Shown here in pieces: positions 1 to 8,148 of a stretch of DNA of 64,000 nucleotides; position 1 is the stretch's first letter; the number at the start of each line of letters is the position of its first letter. The notes beneath the pieces were generated by a model. That model worked only from the letters and a program-made list of their open reading frames with translations. It did no database searches and had not been told where the DNA came from. A program made the position numbers and the translations under genes. Origin of the DNA: Vibrio sp. UCD-FRSSP16_30 (GTDB taxonomy: Bacteria > Pseudomonadota > Gammaproteobacteria > Enterobacterales > Vibrionaceae); the NCBI RefSeq assembly GCF_001676025.1, contig NZ_LZFW01000035.1, forward strand, positions 1-64,000, in the 5' to 3' direction.

Positions 1-385
1 GAATACCAACCTGACGACCAAGTAGGATGTGCTCACGTGTTTGTGGCATAGGGCCATCTGTAGCAGCAACAACTAGGATACCGCCGTCCATTTGAGCAGC
101 ACCAGTGATCATGTTTTTAACATAATCGGCGTGTCCAGGACAATCTACGTGTGCGTAGTGACGTTCAGGAGTATCGTACTCTACGTGAGAAGTAGCGATT
201 GTGATACCGCGCTCACGCTCTTCAGGAGCGTTATCGATAGATGCGAAATCTTTAGCTTCACCACCGTATACTTTTGACAAAGTAGTACAGATAGCAGCAG
301 TTAGAGTTGTTTTACCATGGTCAACGTGGCCGATAGTACCAACGTTAACGTGCGGTTTCGTACGTTCAAATTTTTCTTTAGACAC
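1..385 (-). CDS. tuf: Elongation factor Tu, N-terminal part (runs off window)
   Basis: EF-Tu is the GTPase that carries aminoacyl-tRNA to the ribosomal A site. Only the first 128 codons lie in the window. The translation from a GTG start at 385 begins [20 protein letters not shown], followed by the P-loop GHVDHGKT at residues 19-26. The GTG is preceded by a strong AGGAAGGA ribosome binding site. The gene follows fusA at 148 bases on the same strand, the usual last position of the str operon. The identity is certain. Which of two possible tuf copies this is cannot be told from the fragment, although the operon position corresponds to tufA. Confidence 0.98.
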   Translation of the reverse strand, partial: MSKEKFERTKPHVNVGTIGHVDHGKTTLTAAICTTLSKVYGGEAKDFASIDNAPEERERGITIATSHVEYDTPERHYAHVDCPGHADYVKNMITGAAQMDGGILVVAATDGPMPQTREHILLGRQVGI

Positions 386-533
386 GATCGTGTTCCTTCC
401 TAGTTATGATTCGCCACGACTGAAAATAGTCGAGGCGCGCCAGAATTTGCTATTTTAAGCATCAAACGCCTTTAGCGCAATATTTAGGCGCGCTGATCTG
501 AAAATTTCATCAGTTCTAGATTGCGCCAAATTA

Positions 534-2627
534 TTAACCACGCTCGGCAATAATAGCATCAGCCACATTCTTCGGCACTTCAGCGTACTCACTAAACTCC
601 ATAGAGTAAGAAGCACGGCCTTGTGTCGCTGAACGCAAGTCTGTTGAGTAGCCAAACATGACAGATAGTGGTACTTGTGCACGAATTACTTTCAGTCCAG
701 CAGTACCATCTTCCATGCCTTCTATAATGCCTCGGCGACGGTTTAAGTCCCCTACTACACTACCCATCCAATCTTCTGGGGTGGTCACTTCAACTTTCAT
801 CATTGGTTCAAGGAGAATTGGTTGTGCATTAAGTGCACCTTCCCTAAACGCCATTGAGGCAGCGATTCTAAACGCTATCTCACTTGAGTCGACATCATGG
901 TAAGAACCATCAATCAAAGTTGCTTTGACATCCTGCATAGGATAGCCAGCAAGCACACCATTGATCATTTGCTCTTCAATACCTTTCGATACTGAACTGA
1001 TGTATTCGCTAGGAACAACACCACCCACAATTTCATTCTCAAAAACAAAACCTTCGCCCGGCTCTGATGGCTCAAGTTTCAGCCAAACGTGACCATATTG
1101 ATTACGCTCGCCTTGACGAATAAATTTACCTTCAACTTTAGTTGTGCCACGAATTGCTTCACGGTAAGCCACTTGTGGGTTACCTACGTTACAACCAACG
1201 CTGAATTCACGTTTCATACGGTCAACGATAATGTCTAGGTGAAGCTCACCCATACCAGAGATCAGTGTTTGTCCCGTTTCGTCGTCCATTTCTACGTGGA
1301 AAGAAGGATCTTCTGCAGCCAACTTCTCTAAAGCAATGGCCATTTTGTCTTGGTCTGCTTGAGAACGTGGTTCTACCACAATTTGGATTACAGGATCAGG
1401 GAATTCCATACGTTCCAGAATCACTTTATGGTTCTGATCACATAGAGTATCGCCCGTGGTTACGTCTTTAAGACCAATAATCGCGGCAATATCACCTGCA
1501 TGCACTTCTTTCACTTCTTCACGCTTGTTCGAATGCATTTGCATTATACGTCCAAGACGTTCTTTTTTCTGTTTTACTGAGTTGTAAACTGTCTCTGCTG
1601 TTTTTACAACACCAGAGTAAACACGAATAAAGCTCAGAGTACCGACAAATGGGTCAGTTGCAATCTTAAATGCGAGTGCGGCAAACGGTTCTTTATCATC
1701 TGCATGACGCTCAACTTCGTTTTCATTCTCATCCACACCTTTGATCGCAGGTACGTCAATTGGTGATGGTAAGAAATCAACAACAGCATCAAGTACAGCT
1801 TGAACACCTTTGTTTTTAAAGGCACTACCACAAGTTGCTAATACAATTTCATTGTTAAGGGTTCGAATACGCAGACCTTGTTTGATCTCCGCTTCGCTTA
1901 ATTCACCCTCTTCAAGATACTTGTCCATTAACTCTTCGTTAGCTTCAGCCGCAGCTTCAACCAAGTTAACTCGCCACTCTTCTGCACTTTCAAGCATATC
2001 AGCAGGCACATCTTCATAACTAAAAGACATACCTTGATCAGCTTCATTCCAGCTGATGCGCTTCATCTTGATAAGATCAACTACGCCAGCAAACTCATCT
2101 TCAGCGCCAATATTCAATTGAATCGGCACTGGAGTCGCACCAAGGCGCTCTTCGATTTGGTCAACTACACGCAGAAAATCTGCACCCGTACGGTCCATTT
2201 TATTAACGAACACTAAACGAGGAACACCGTATTTATCAGCTTGACGCCAAACGGTTTCAGATTGTGGTTCAACACCAGACGCACCACAGAATACAACAAC
2301 TGCACCATCAAGTACGCGCAATGAACGCTCTACTTCGATAGTAAAATCTACGTGTCCAGGGGTATCAATGATGTTGATGCGATGATCTTGGAATTGAGCT
2401 TCCATACCGCGCCAAAAGGTGGTGGTAGCCGCAGATGTGATAGTAATACCACGCTCTTGCTCTTGCTCCATCCAATCCATGATAGCTGCGCCGTCATGAA
2501 CCTCACCAATTTTATGAGAGAGACCGGTATAGAATAGAATACGCTCACTTGTGGTTGTTTTACCTGCATCTACGTGAGCTACGATACCAATATTACGGTA
2601 GCGCTCAATAGGAGTTTTACGAGCCAC
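534..2627 (-). CDS. fusA: Elongation factor G
   Basis: EF-G is the GTPase that drives ribosomal translocation and, with ribosome recycling factor, ribosome splitting. The protein is 697 residues, the normal length. It starts [20 protein letters not shown] with P-loop AHVDAGKT at residues 17-24, then DTPGHVDF and NKMDR G motifs, and the domain IV/V sequence [18 protein letters not shown]. It lies between rpsG and tuf in the str operon. The 137-base gap upstream holds a strong hairpin, annotated separately. Target of fusidic acid in bacteria generally; resistance was not assessed. Confidence 0.98.
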   Translation of the reverse strand: MARKTPIERYRNIGIVAHVDAGKTTTSERILFYTGLSHKIGEVHDGAAIMDWMEQEQERGITITSAATTTFWRGMEAQFQDHRINIIDTPGHVDFTIEVERSLRVLDGAVVVFCGASGVEPQSETVWRQADKYGVPRLVFVNKMDRTGADFLRVVDQIEERLGATPVPIQLNIGAEDEFAGVVDLIKMKRISWNEADQGMSFSYEDVPADMLESAEEWRVNLVEAAAEANEELMDKYLEEGELSEAEIKQGLRIRTLNNEIVLATCGSAFKNKGVQAVLDAVVDFLPSPIDVPAIKGVDENENEVERHADDKEPFAALAFKIATDPFVGTLSFIRVYSGVVKTAETVYNSVKQKKERLGRIMQMHSNKREEVKEVHAGDIAAIIGLKDVTTGDTLCDQNHKVILERMEFPDPVIQIVVEPRSQADQDKMAIALEKLAAEDPSFHVEMDDETGQTLISGMGELHLDIIVDRMKREFSVGCNVGNPQVAYREAIRGTTKVEGKFIRQGERNQYGHVWLKLEPSEPGEGFVFENEIVGGVVPSEYISSVSKGIEEQMINGVLAGYPMQDVKATLIDGSYHDVDSSEIAFRIAASMAFREGALNAQPILLEPMMKVEVTTPEDWMGSVVGDLNRRRGIIEGMEDGTAGLKVIRAQVPLSVMFGYSTDLRSATQGRASYSMEFSEYAEVPKNVADAIIAERG

Positions 2628-2721
2628 GATTCTATCCTCTTATTAGGGACTATTAATGTTTTAAAAATGGGATTTTAAAATATGAATAGACCCTATTTTT
2701 CCTTTCTGAAAAATAGAGAAA

Positions 2722-2744
2722 TGCAGCGAGCAAGGCTCGCTGCA
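2722..2744 (-). terminator. Intercistronic hairpin between rpsG and fusA
   Basis: A perfect 10-base-pair stem (TGCAGCGAGC against GCTCGCTGCA, 3-base loop) sits about 20 bases past the rpsG stop. On the transcribed (minus) strand it is followed by TTTCTCTATTTTTC. It looks like an intrinsic terminator, but it lies inside the str operon, so it may be a partial terminator, an RNA processing or stability element, or the end of a shorter rpsL-rpsG transcript. Confidence 0.5.
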
Positions 2745-2764
2745 CTAAAGGTATTACCGAGGGA

Positions 2765-3235
2765 TTACCAGCGGTAGTGTGCGAACGCTTTGTTAGCGTC
2801 AGCCATGCGGTGAACGTCTTCACGTTTCTTAACCGCAGTACCTTTGTTCTCAGACGCGTCTAGCATTTCAGCAGCTAGGCGTTGAGCCATAGATTTTTCA
2901 CCACGCTTGCGCGCAGCTTCAACTACCCAACGCATAGCAAGTGCGTTACGGCGAACCGGACGTACTTCTACAGGTACTTGGTAAGTTGAACCACCTACAC
3001 GGCGAGATTTAACTTCTACCGCTGGGCGAACATTTTCAAGAGCTTCTTCAAATACAGCTAAGTGGTCTTTACCAGACTTCTCAGCCATAGTTTCTAGTGC
3101 AGTGTAAACAATCTTCTCTGCAGTAGATTTTTTTCCGTCAACCATAAGGATGTTAACGAATTTTGCCAGCAGTTCAGATTTGAACTTAGGATCTGGAAGG
3201 ATCTTACGCTGACCAATAACGCGACGACGTGGCAT
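2765..3235 (-). CDS. rpsG: 30S ribosomal protein S7
   Basis: S7 is a primary 16S rRNA binding protein that nucleates assembly of the 30S head and contacts E-site tRNA. The 156-residue product begins [20 protein letters not shown] and contains the conserved block [19 protein letters not shown], which fits the family well in length and sequence. It lies between rpsL and fusA. In E. coli S7 represses its own operon by binding the rpsL-rpsG gap. The gap here (3236-3352) contains an inverted repeat, but I cannot show that it is the S7 site. Confidence 0.98.
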   Translation of the reverse strand: MPRRRVIGQRKILPDPKFKSELLAKFVNILMVDGKKSTAEKIVYTALETMAEKSGKDHLAVFEEALENVRPAVEVKSRRVGGSTYQVPVEVRPVRRNALAMRWVVEAARKRGEKSMAQRLAAEMLDASENKGTAVKKREDVHRMADANKAFAHYRW

Positions 3236-3328
3236 AGGAATTCTCCATTGTCTTCTTCAGGTTATCCAAAACTTTTCAGTTTCTTCAAAATTAAAAATAT
3301 GAAATTGAGTGTTTGGCCTTACTTAACG

Positions 3329-3347
3329 CCTTTCTTTAAAAGAAAGG
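3329..3347 (-). repeat. Inverted repeat in the rpsL-rpsG gap
   Basis: The 19-base sequence CCTTTCTTTAAAAGAAAGG is a near-perfect palindrome just after the rpsL stop codon. In RNA it would form a 7-9 base-pair hairpin. In E. coli the corresponding gap carries the S7 feedback site. That role here is inference from position only. Confidence 0.35.
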
Positions 3348-3352
3348 AAACA

Positions 3353-3730
<378 letters not shown>

Positions 3731-3805
3731 CTAGCTCCTGATTACTGAAAATAAGCTTTGTGAAAAATCTAAGCCCTATCACACTAGTGCAATTAGGGAC
3801 GCGAA

Positions 3806-3834
3806 ATTCTATTCGGGGACGGGGGGGGTGTCAA
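3806..3834 (-). promoter_or_regulatory. Sigma-70 promoter of the str operon with a C-rich spacer
   Basis: On the minus strand a perfect -35 TTGACA (3829-3834) and a -10 TAGAAT (3806-3811) are separated by 17 bases. The spacer begins with eight consecutive C (G on the plus strand, 3821-3828). The sequence after the -10 is GC-rich (TTCGCGTCCC), like the discriminators of stringently controlled ribosomal promoters. The start of transcription would fall near 3800, giving an rpsL leader of roughly 70 bases. Confidence 0.8.
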
Positions 3835-3922
3835 GAAATATACGGATCTTTTTTAACCACTAGGGCTAAGTGTGCTAAATCATGAAGGTTTGGGGATTGT
3901 CACAGGCTATAAAAGTGTCTAG

Positions 3923-4198
3923 TTACCAAGTAAGAGACTTACTATGTTCCGCAGTAAGGTCAACAAAACCAGAAAAATCGACACTATCAATATTTTTAGC
4001 ACAAGCTGACTCAAGCCCTCTTGCGATAAGATCAGCACTAAGTACTTTAATAGTCACCTCTTTTGGCAACAGTTTGTGTGCTTTATGTTGTGGATTAACC
4101 GCATAAACGGCTTCTTCAACTAATAAAAGGCAATCTTTATCAAGTGCGTATCGAGCAGCATCTTCTATTAAATGTAATTGAGTCACTATATGCAGCAT
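3923..4198 (-). CDS. tusB: Sulfurtransferase complex subunit TusB
   Basis: TusB (DsrH family) is a subunit of the cytoplasmic TusBCD complex. The complex relays sulfur from TusA through TusE to MnmA for 2-thiolation of the tRNA wobble uridine. The 91-residue product (MLHIVTQLHLIEDAARYALD) has normal length. It is the last of three adjacent genes tusD-tusC-tusB on the minus strand, two bases after tusC, and the 195-base gap to rpsL carries the str promoter. The small family diverges quickly, so the call rests on sequence resemblance plus the intact gene order. Confidence 0.93.
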   Translation of the reverse strand: MLHIVTQLHLIEDAARYALDKDCLLLVEEAVYAVNPQHKAHKLLPKEVTIKVLSADLIARGLESACAKNIDSVDFSGFVDLTAEHSKSLTW

Positions 4199-4200
4199 AA

Positions 4201-4557
4201 TTAAAACCTTAGTACGACATCGCAGCTTGCAATATTCTGTGCAATATCAGCATGCTCTAGAACCGTTGCTTCTAATATTAAATCTTGCTCGGTAAAGCCA
4301 AGTTCATACAAACTTGTCGCACAAACAAACACTTCTTCTACATCATAGAGTTCAAGCAGACCAAAGGCCGAAATATAGTCTCGACTAAGAATAGATTGTG
4401 GATGTTGATTTTTGAGTAACTGACTCACGCCTTTTCCCACAAAATACAATGCTAAGTTTTCACTGTAAGCGGAGGTCGCAAGTACCGCATCTAACCCTTC
4501 ACGGCCATGGGATGTCGCATGCGGACTATGGCTAAAGATAAAAGCGATCTTCTTCAA
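4201..4557 (-). CDS. tusC: Sulfurtransferase complex subunit TusC
   Basis: TusC (DsrF family) is a structural subunit of the TusBCD heterohexamer used for tRNA 2-thiouridine synthesis. The product is 118 residues, begins [20 protein letters not shown] and contains the family-like stretch [22 protein letters not shown]. Its start overlaps the tusD stop by four bases, which suggests translational coupling, and tusB follows after two bases. Confidence 0.94.
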   Translation of the reverse strand: MKKIAFIFSHSPHATSHGREGLDAVLATSAYSENLALYFVGKGVSQLLKNQHPQSILSRDYISAFGLLELYDVEEVFVCATSLYELGFTEQDLILEATVLEHADIAQNIASCDVVLRF

Positions 4558-4946
4558 AACTGCACCACTCTATCTTGAGTAAGCAAAGATTCAGCCAAAC
4601 TGCCCAAACCTGATTGTTCAAAGCCTTTCGCTAAATTTGACTGAGGAAGTTGATGTTGACCGGCTTCTTCTTCACCAACAATACCTCGACGTAAAGCGGC
4701 CGCAACACAGGTCTGTAATAACACACCATGCTCTAGGCTAAGTTGTTGCCATGCAGAGACTAAATCAAATTCATCGTTGGCAGGCACCGTCAGGGTATTA
4801 CCGTTAGTCACACCTTGCTGATAAAAAAACACACTGACTAAACGATGACCTTTCTTAATCAACGCTTGGGCAAACTGGTAAGCATTTAAACTTGATTGCT
4901 CACCATAGACCTCACCGCTGACCACTAAGGTATAGCTTAAGCTCAA
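4554..4946 (-). CDS. tusD: Sulfurtransferase complex subunit TusD
   Basis: TusD (DsrE family) carries the active-site cysteine of the TusBCD sulfur relay. The 130-residue product begins [20 protein letters not shown]. Cys80, in the segment [13 protein letters not shown], corresponds to the persulfide-carrying cysteine of the family. It starts one base after the YheO stop and overlaps tusC by four bases, so yheO-tusDCB is probably one transcript. Confidence 0.95.
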   Translation of the reverse strand: MSLSYTLVVSGEVYGEQSSLNAYQFAQALIKKGHRLVSVFFYQQGVTNGNTLTVPANDEFDLVSAWQQLSLEHGVLLQTCVAAALRRGIVGEEEAGQHQLPQSNLAKGFEQSGLGSLAESLLTQDRVVQF

Positions 4947-4947
4947 C

Positions 4948-5679
4948 TTATTCGTCCTCAGTTTTACGCTGACGAATATAAAGGTACACGGTATGTTTTG
5001 AGATATTTAAGCGATCGGCTACACGGTTAATCGCATCTTTAATATCAAAGATGCCTTTGTCGAATAACTCCATCACGATCTGACGGTTTTTAGTGTTATT
5101 TGAAACTAGCTTATCAGCATTAACTTCATCAATTGTGCGTTCAACCGTTTGATCGACTAGCTCTTCAACATCACTAGCAAAGTTAACCGATGAAGCTGCC
5201 GCTTGCGCTTCTTCTGTTGGCATAAATGAAGTCAGAACTTGAGAGAAAGGCGCATCAAGGTTGACGTTAAGACACAGCAAACCGATAACACGATTATCAC
5301 CATTGCGAATCGCAACCGTAATCGACTTCATAAGCACCCCACCCTTTGCACGAGTAAAGTAAGAGCGAGAGAAGTTTCTTTCTGAGCCTTCAATGTCTTT
5401 TAGCATTTTCAATGCCAAAACAGTGATAGGAGAGCCCACTTTACGGCCGGTATTTTCACCATTGGCAATACGAATGGCAGAGGTATTAAGATCTTCTAAC
5501 GAATGCAGAACAATCTCACAAAATTGTCCAATTAAGCTAGCAATACCATCAACCACAGCCTCATACGAACGAAGAATAATCTTGTCATGCTCAGTAAAAG
5601 GTTTGATATCAACAGAATCTAACTCTAAAAGTGATTCTGTGTTCACAGTTTCTGTATTCACTAGCTTATCCAGTTTCAA
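4948..5679 (-). CDS. yheO: YheO family helix-turn-helix regulator
   Basis: This 243-residue protein has the YheO architecture: a PAS-like domain over roughly residues 30-150 ([20 protein letters not shown], then [20 protein letters not shown]) and a C-terminal helix-turn-helix ([20 protein letters not shown], near residues 212-233). It closely resembles E. coli YheO in sequence and in position before tusDCB. The family is thought to bind DNA, but its targets and ligand are not something I can state. It is the likely first gene of the tus operon. Confidence 0.9.
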   Translation of the reverse strand: MKLDKLVNTETVNTESLLELDSVDIKPFTEHDKIILRSYEAVVDGIASLIGQFCEIVLHSLEDLNTSAIRIANGENTGRKVGSPITVLALKMLKDIEGSERNFSRSYFTRAKGGVLMKSITVAIRNGDNRVIGLLCLNVNLDAPFSQVLTSFMPTEEAQAAASSVNFASDVEELVDQTVERTIDEVNADKLVSNNTKNRQIVMELFDKGIFDIKDAINRVADRLNISKHTVYLYIRQRKTEDE

Positions 5680-5770
5680 TTCAAATATTAGATTAAAGTT
5701 TATCAGATTATTTGAAAAAAGAGAGTGTTGGCTTAATTAACGCCCCAATATTCTGATCCAAATCATAAAC

Positions 5771-5804
5771 AAAACAAAAAAAAACCGAGGCAAGCCTCGG
5801 TTTT
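5771..5804 (-). terminator. Intrinsic terminator of fkpA
   Basis: Read on the minus strand, the hairpin AACCGAGG-CTTG-CCTCGGTT is followed by a run of T. It begins about 15 bases past the fkpA stop codon. Confidence 0.88.
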
Positions 5805-5818
5805 ATAAGTGTTTCATA

Positions 5819-6613
5819 TTACTTTTTAACGGGTTGCTCAGCAGGTGCTTCAATGCTTAAAAGCTCAACTTCAAAGACTAAAGTTGAGTTAGCTGGGATT
5901 GAAGGAGACTCTTGGTCGCCGTAAGCAAGCTCAGGTGGAATTACAAACTTGTACTTAGAACCCACTTTCATAAGTTGAACACCTTCTGTCCAACCTGGGA
6001 TAACACGGTTTAGAGGGAACGTTGCAGGTTCGCCACGATCGATAGAGCTATCGAACTTAGTACCGTCTGTTAACGTACCTACATAGTTAACTTTAACTAC
6101 GTCAGTTGCTTTAGGAGTTGCGCCGTCGCCTTTAGTCTCAACTTGGTAAAGAATACCAGAGTCAGTTTTCATCACGCCGTCTTGTTTAGCAAATTCTGTA
6201 CGGAAGTCTTTACCCGCTTTTAATGCTGCAGCTGATTTCTCAGCGGCTTGGTCAGCCATTTTTTTGCTAACTCGAGCATCTAGGCCTTCAAGAGTTTGAC
6301 GAATCTCATCTTCGTTAAGACCAGCGTTACCACCGAATGCATCAGTAATGCCTTTAAGTACCATCTCATCTTTGAGTTCAATACCAATTTCTTTTGGTTT
6401 CTCTACGCTAGACTTCAGGTAAGTTGCAAATGAAACACCGATTGCGTATGCCGCTTTATCATCATCAGATTTAAATTGCATTGCGTTTGCATCTGCCGCA
6501 GCGGCTGTTTCCGCTGGAGCTGCTGTATCTGCCTTTGGTGCTTCTTCTTTTTGACAACCAACTGCTAGGGCAACAGTTGCTGCAAGCAGAGAAAATTTTA
6601 GCATTGATTTCAT
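5819..6613 (-). CDS. fkpA: FkpA-type peptidyl-prolyl isomerase, probable lipoprotein
   Basis: FkpA is a cell-envelope chaperone and peptidyl-prolyl cis-trans isomerase. The 264-residue product has an N-terminal signal sequence ending LAVGC at about residues 16-20, which fits a lipobox, so the mature protein is probably lipid-anchored. An Ala/Glu-rich linker follows, then the FKBP N-terminal dimerization domain (about 45-145) and the FKBP catalytic domain (about 155-255, including VKVNYVGTLTDGTKFDSS and PGWTEGVQLMKVGSKY). E. coli FkpA is a soluble periplasmic protein, so the cysteine is a notable difference. A sigma-E-like promoter lies upstream and an intrinsic terminator downstream. Confidence 0.93.
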   Translation of the reverse strand: MKSMLKFSLLAATVALAVGCQKEEAPKADTAAPAETAAAADANAMQFKSDDDKAAYAIGVSFATYLKSSVEKPKEIGIELKDEMVLKGITDAFGGNAGLNEDEIRQTLEGLDARVSKKMADQAAEKSAAALKAGKDFRTEFAKQDGVMKTDSGILYQVETKGDGATPKATDVVKVNYVGTLTDGTKFDSSIDRGEPATFPLNRVIPGWTEGVQLMKVGSKYKFVIPPELAYGDQESPSIPANSTLVFEVELLSIEAPAEQPVKK

Positions 6614-6780
6614 TTAATTCTCCAAATCATGGCCTAGCCATTTGCTATAAGCACTCATAGGTGCAGATTATTGTTGTTAACCTTATTAAAATTAACAAAT
6701 TACAGTTCAATGTACGATTTATAATTACTTCACGACAACTATTAATTGTCATTTCTACGTAAAAATGTGCGCGGTAGGCT

Positions 6781-6808
6781 TTTAGACCCCTTTATTTCTA
6801 TTAGTTCC
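6781..6808 (-). promoter_or_regulatory. Candidate sigma-E promoter for fkpA
   Basis: The 334-base gap between fkpA and slyX (6614-6947) has no gene. On the minus strand it contains GGAACTA (6802-6808) and GTCTAAA (6781-6787), close to the sigma-E consensus GGAACTT and GTCTAA. The 14-base spacing between them is about one base shorter than in the E. coli examples I remember. fkpA belongs to the sigma-E regulon in E. coli. Otherwise I see only AT-rich sequence here that should also hold the slyX promoter. Confidence 0.45.
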
Positions 6809-6947
6809 CTAAACATCCTATAGATAAAAGTAATATTGGTTCATTTTAGTAATAAAACACAATAATGGTAGCAAAGGGATAGGAGATGAAGAACAAGGTA
6901 ATCTAAGGTAAACTGCACACCGTTATCGACTCAATAGGCTCAGTTTA

Positions 6948-7190
6948 ATGTCAAGTACGTCAGAGATTTCTAACTTAATTAAGCAACTCAATCAAAAAAT
7001 TGATGATCTTGAATGTAAAGCGGCATTTCAAGAACAAACTATCGATGAGTTAAATGACGCTCTAAGTCAGCAGCAACTGCTTATTTCTAAAATGCAGCAT
7101 CAAATGAAATATGTTGTCGGTAAGGTAAAAAATATCGATGGCTCTAATTTAGCGGACCCTACTGAAGAGACACCACCACCACACTATTAA
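6948..7190 (+). CDS. slyX: SlyX family coiled-coil protein
   Basis: This 80-residue acidic protein is almost entirely predicted coiled coil (heptad-like ISNLIKQLNQKIDDLECKAA and FQEQTIDELNDALSQQQLLI) and ends in the family signature PPPHY. It matches SlyX in length and in its position divergent from fkpA and convergent with slyD. The molecular function of SlyX is not established. Orientation and neighbours are as in E. coli. Confidence 0.92.
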   Translation: MSSTSEISNLIKQLNQKIDDLECKAAFQEQTIDELNDALSQQQLLISKMQHQMKYVVGKVKNIDGSNLADPTEETPPPHY

Positions 7191-7270
7191 TTAGTGTTGC
7201 TAGGTAAAATAATCACAGCCTATTTTATACCAATCGTAGCAATTCTCTGATCAGCCTAGTTGGTTAAAAC

Positions 7271-7296
7271 AAAAAAGCCTCCACAAGGGAGGCTTT
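7271..7296. terminator. Bidirectional terminator between slyX and slyD
   Basis: A 9-base-pair stem AAAGCCTCC/GGAGGCTTT with loop ACAAG lies between the convergent genes. The minus-strand side has the better T run (TTTTTTGTTTT), so it probably terminates slyD most strongly. Confidence 0.85.
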
Positions 7297-7311
7297 ATTA
7301 ATTAGGTATTC

Positions 7312-7863
7312 TTAGTGGCTTGAGCAGCAATCATCACCGTTGCCACAATCGCCTTTACCACCACAACACTCATGATCATCATCGTGACTATGAGCATCTT
7401 CTTTATGAATGTGGCCTTGCTTAATTTCGTCTTCAGTTGCAGCGCGAACAGCGACAACTTCAACTTCAAAGCTTAGAGTTTGGCCAGCAAGCATGTGGTT
7501 GCCATCAACAACAACTTCATCACCATCAACTTCAGTGATTTCTACTGGGATTTGACCTTGATCTGTCTCAGCAAGGAAACGCATGCCAACTTCAATTTGC
7601 TCAACGCCTTGGAAAACGTTCGCAGGAACACGTTGAACCATAGTATCGCTATGCTCACCGTAAGCTTCTTCAGGACCGACAGTTACGCTGAACTTATCGC
7701 CTACAGAGCGGCCAGAAAGTGCTTTTTCTAAACCAACTACTAGGTTGTCGTGTCCGTGAAGATAATCCAATGGTGCATCAATACTCGCTTGATCAACAAC
7801 TACGCCTTCTTCAAGCTTTACTTGATACGCTAGGCTTACTACTGAGTTATTGTCGATTTTCAT
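7312..7863 (-). CDS. slyD: FKBP-type peptidyl-prolyl isomerase and metallochaperone SlyD
   Basis: SlyD is a cytoplasmic prolyl isomerase, chaperone and nickel donor for hydrogenase maturation. From the ATG at 7863 (preceded by GGAGTGAC) the product is 183 residues, starting MKIDNNSVVSLAYQVKLEEG. The FKBP domain is interrupted by the insert-in-flap domain (about residues 70-125). The tail is rich in His and Cys (HIHKEDAHSHDDDHECCGG and CCSSH), the usual metal-binding end. A longer reading with eight extra residues has no good ribosome binding site. Confidence 0.96.
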   Translation of the reverse strand: MKIDNNSVVSLAYQVKLEEGVVVDQASIDAPLDYLHGHDNLVVGLEKALSGRSVGDKFSVTVGPEEAYGEHSDTMVQRVPANVFQGVEQIEVGMRFLAETDQGQIPVEITEVDGDEVVVDGNHMLAGQTLSFEVEVVAVRAATEDEIKQGHIHKEDAHSHDDDHECCGGKGDCGNGDDCCSSH

Positions 7864-7950
7864 AGTCACTCCAAAAAAGTTGGTCATTCAACTGTTCAAA
7901 AAAGAGGCGCAATAATACAGATTTAGCTCTGTAATGGCTAGCGCTTAATT

Positions 7951-8148
7951 TTATTCTGGTTTAAAGATCCCAATCATTTCCTGTTCTTGTAATTGGGTTG
8001 GCTTTTCTGCTGGAGTCCGTTGCTCTTTAAAGTCACAACTGACACATTCTACCCACTCTATATTATTTAATTCCCACCAACGTAAAGTATCAGTAGTACT
8101 GCACTCAGGGCATTGGGCTCCGGCAATAAATCGTTTTCTAGTCTTCAT
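7951..8148 (-). CDS. yheV: YheV family zinc-ribbon protein
   Basis: A 65-residue protein starting MKTRKRFIAGAQCPECSTTD with two CxxC pairs (CPEC at about residues 13-16 and CVSC at about 34-37), which should bind one zinc ion. It matches YheV in sequence and place. Its start overlaps the end of kefB by 11 bases, suggesting translational coupling. The cellular role is unknown. An upstream in-frame ATG at 8184 would place the start deeper inside kefB and is less likely. Confidence 0.87.
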   Translation of the reverse strand: MKTRKRFIAGAQCPECSTTDTLRWWELNNIEWVECVSCDFKEQRTPAEKPTQLQEQEMIGIFKPE

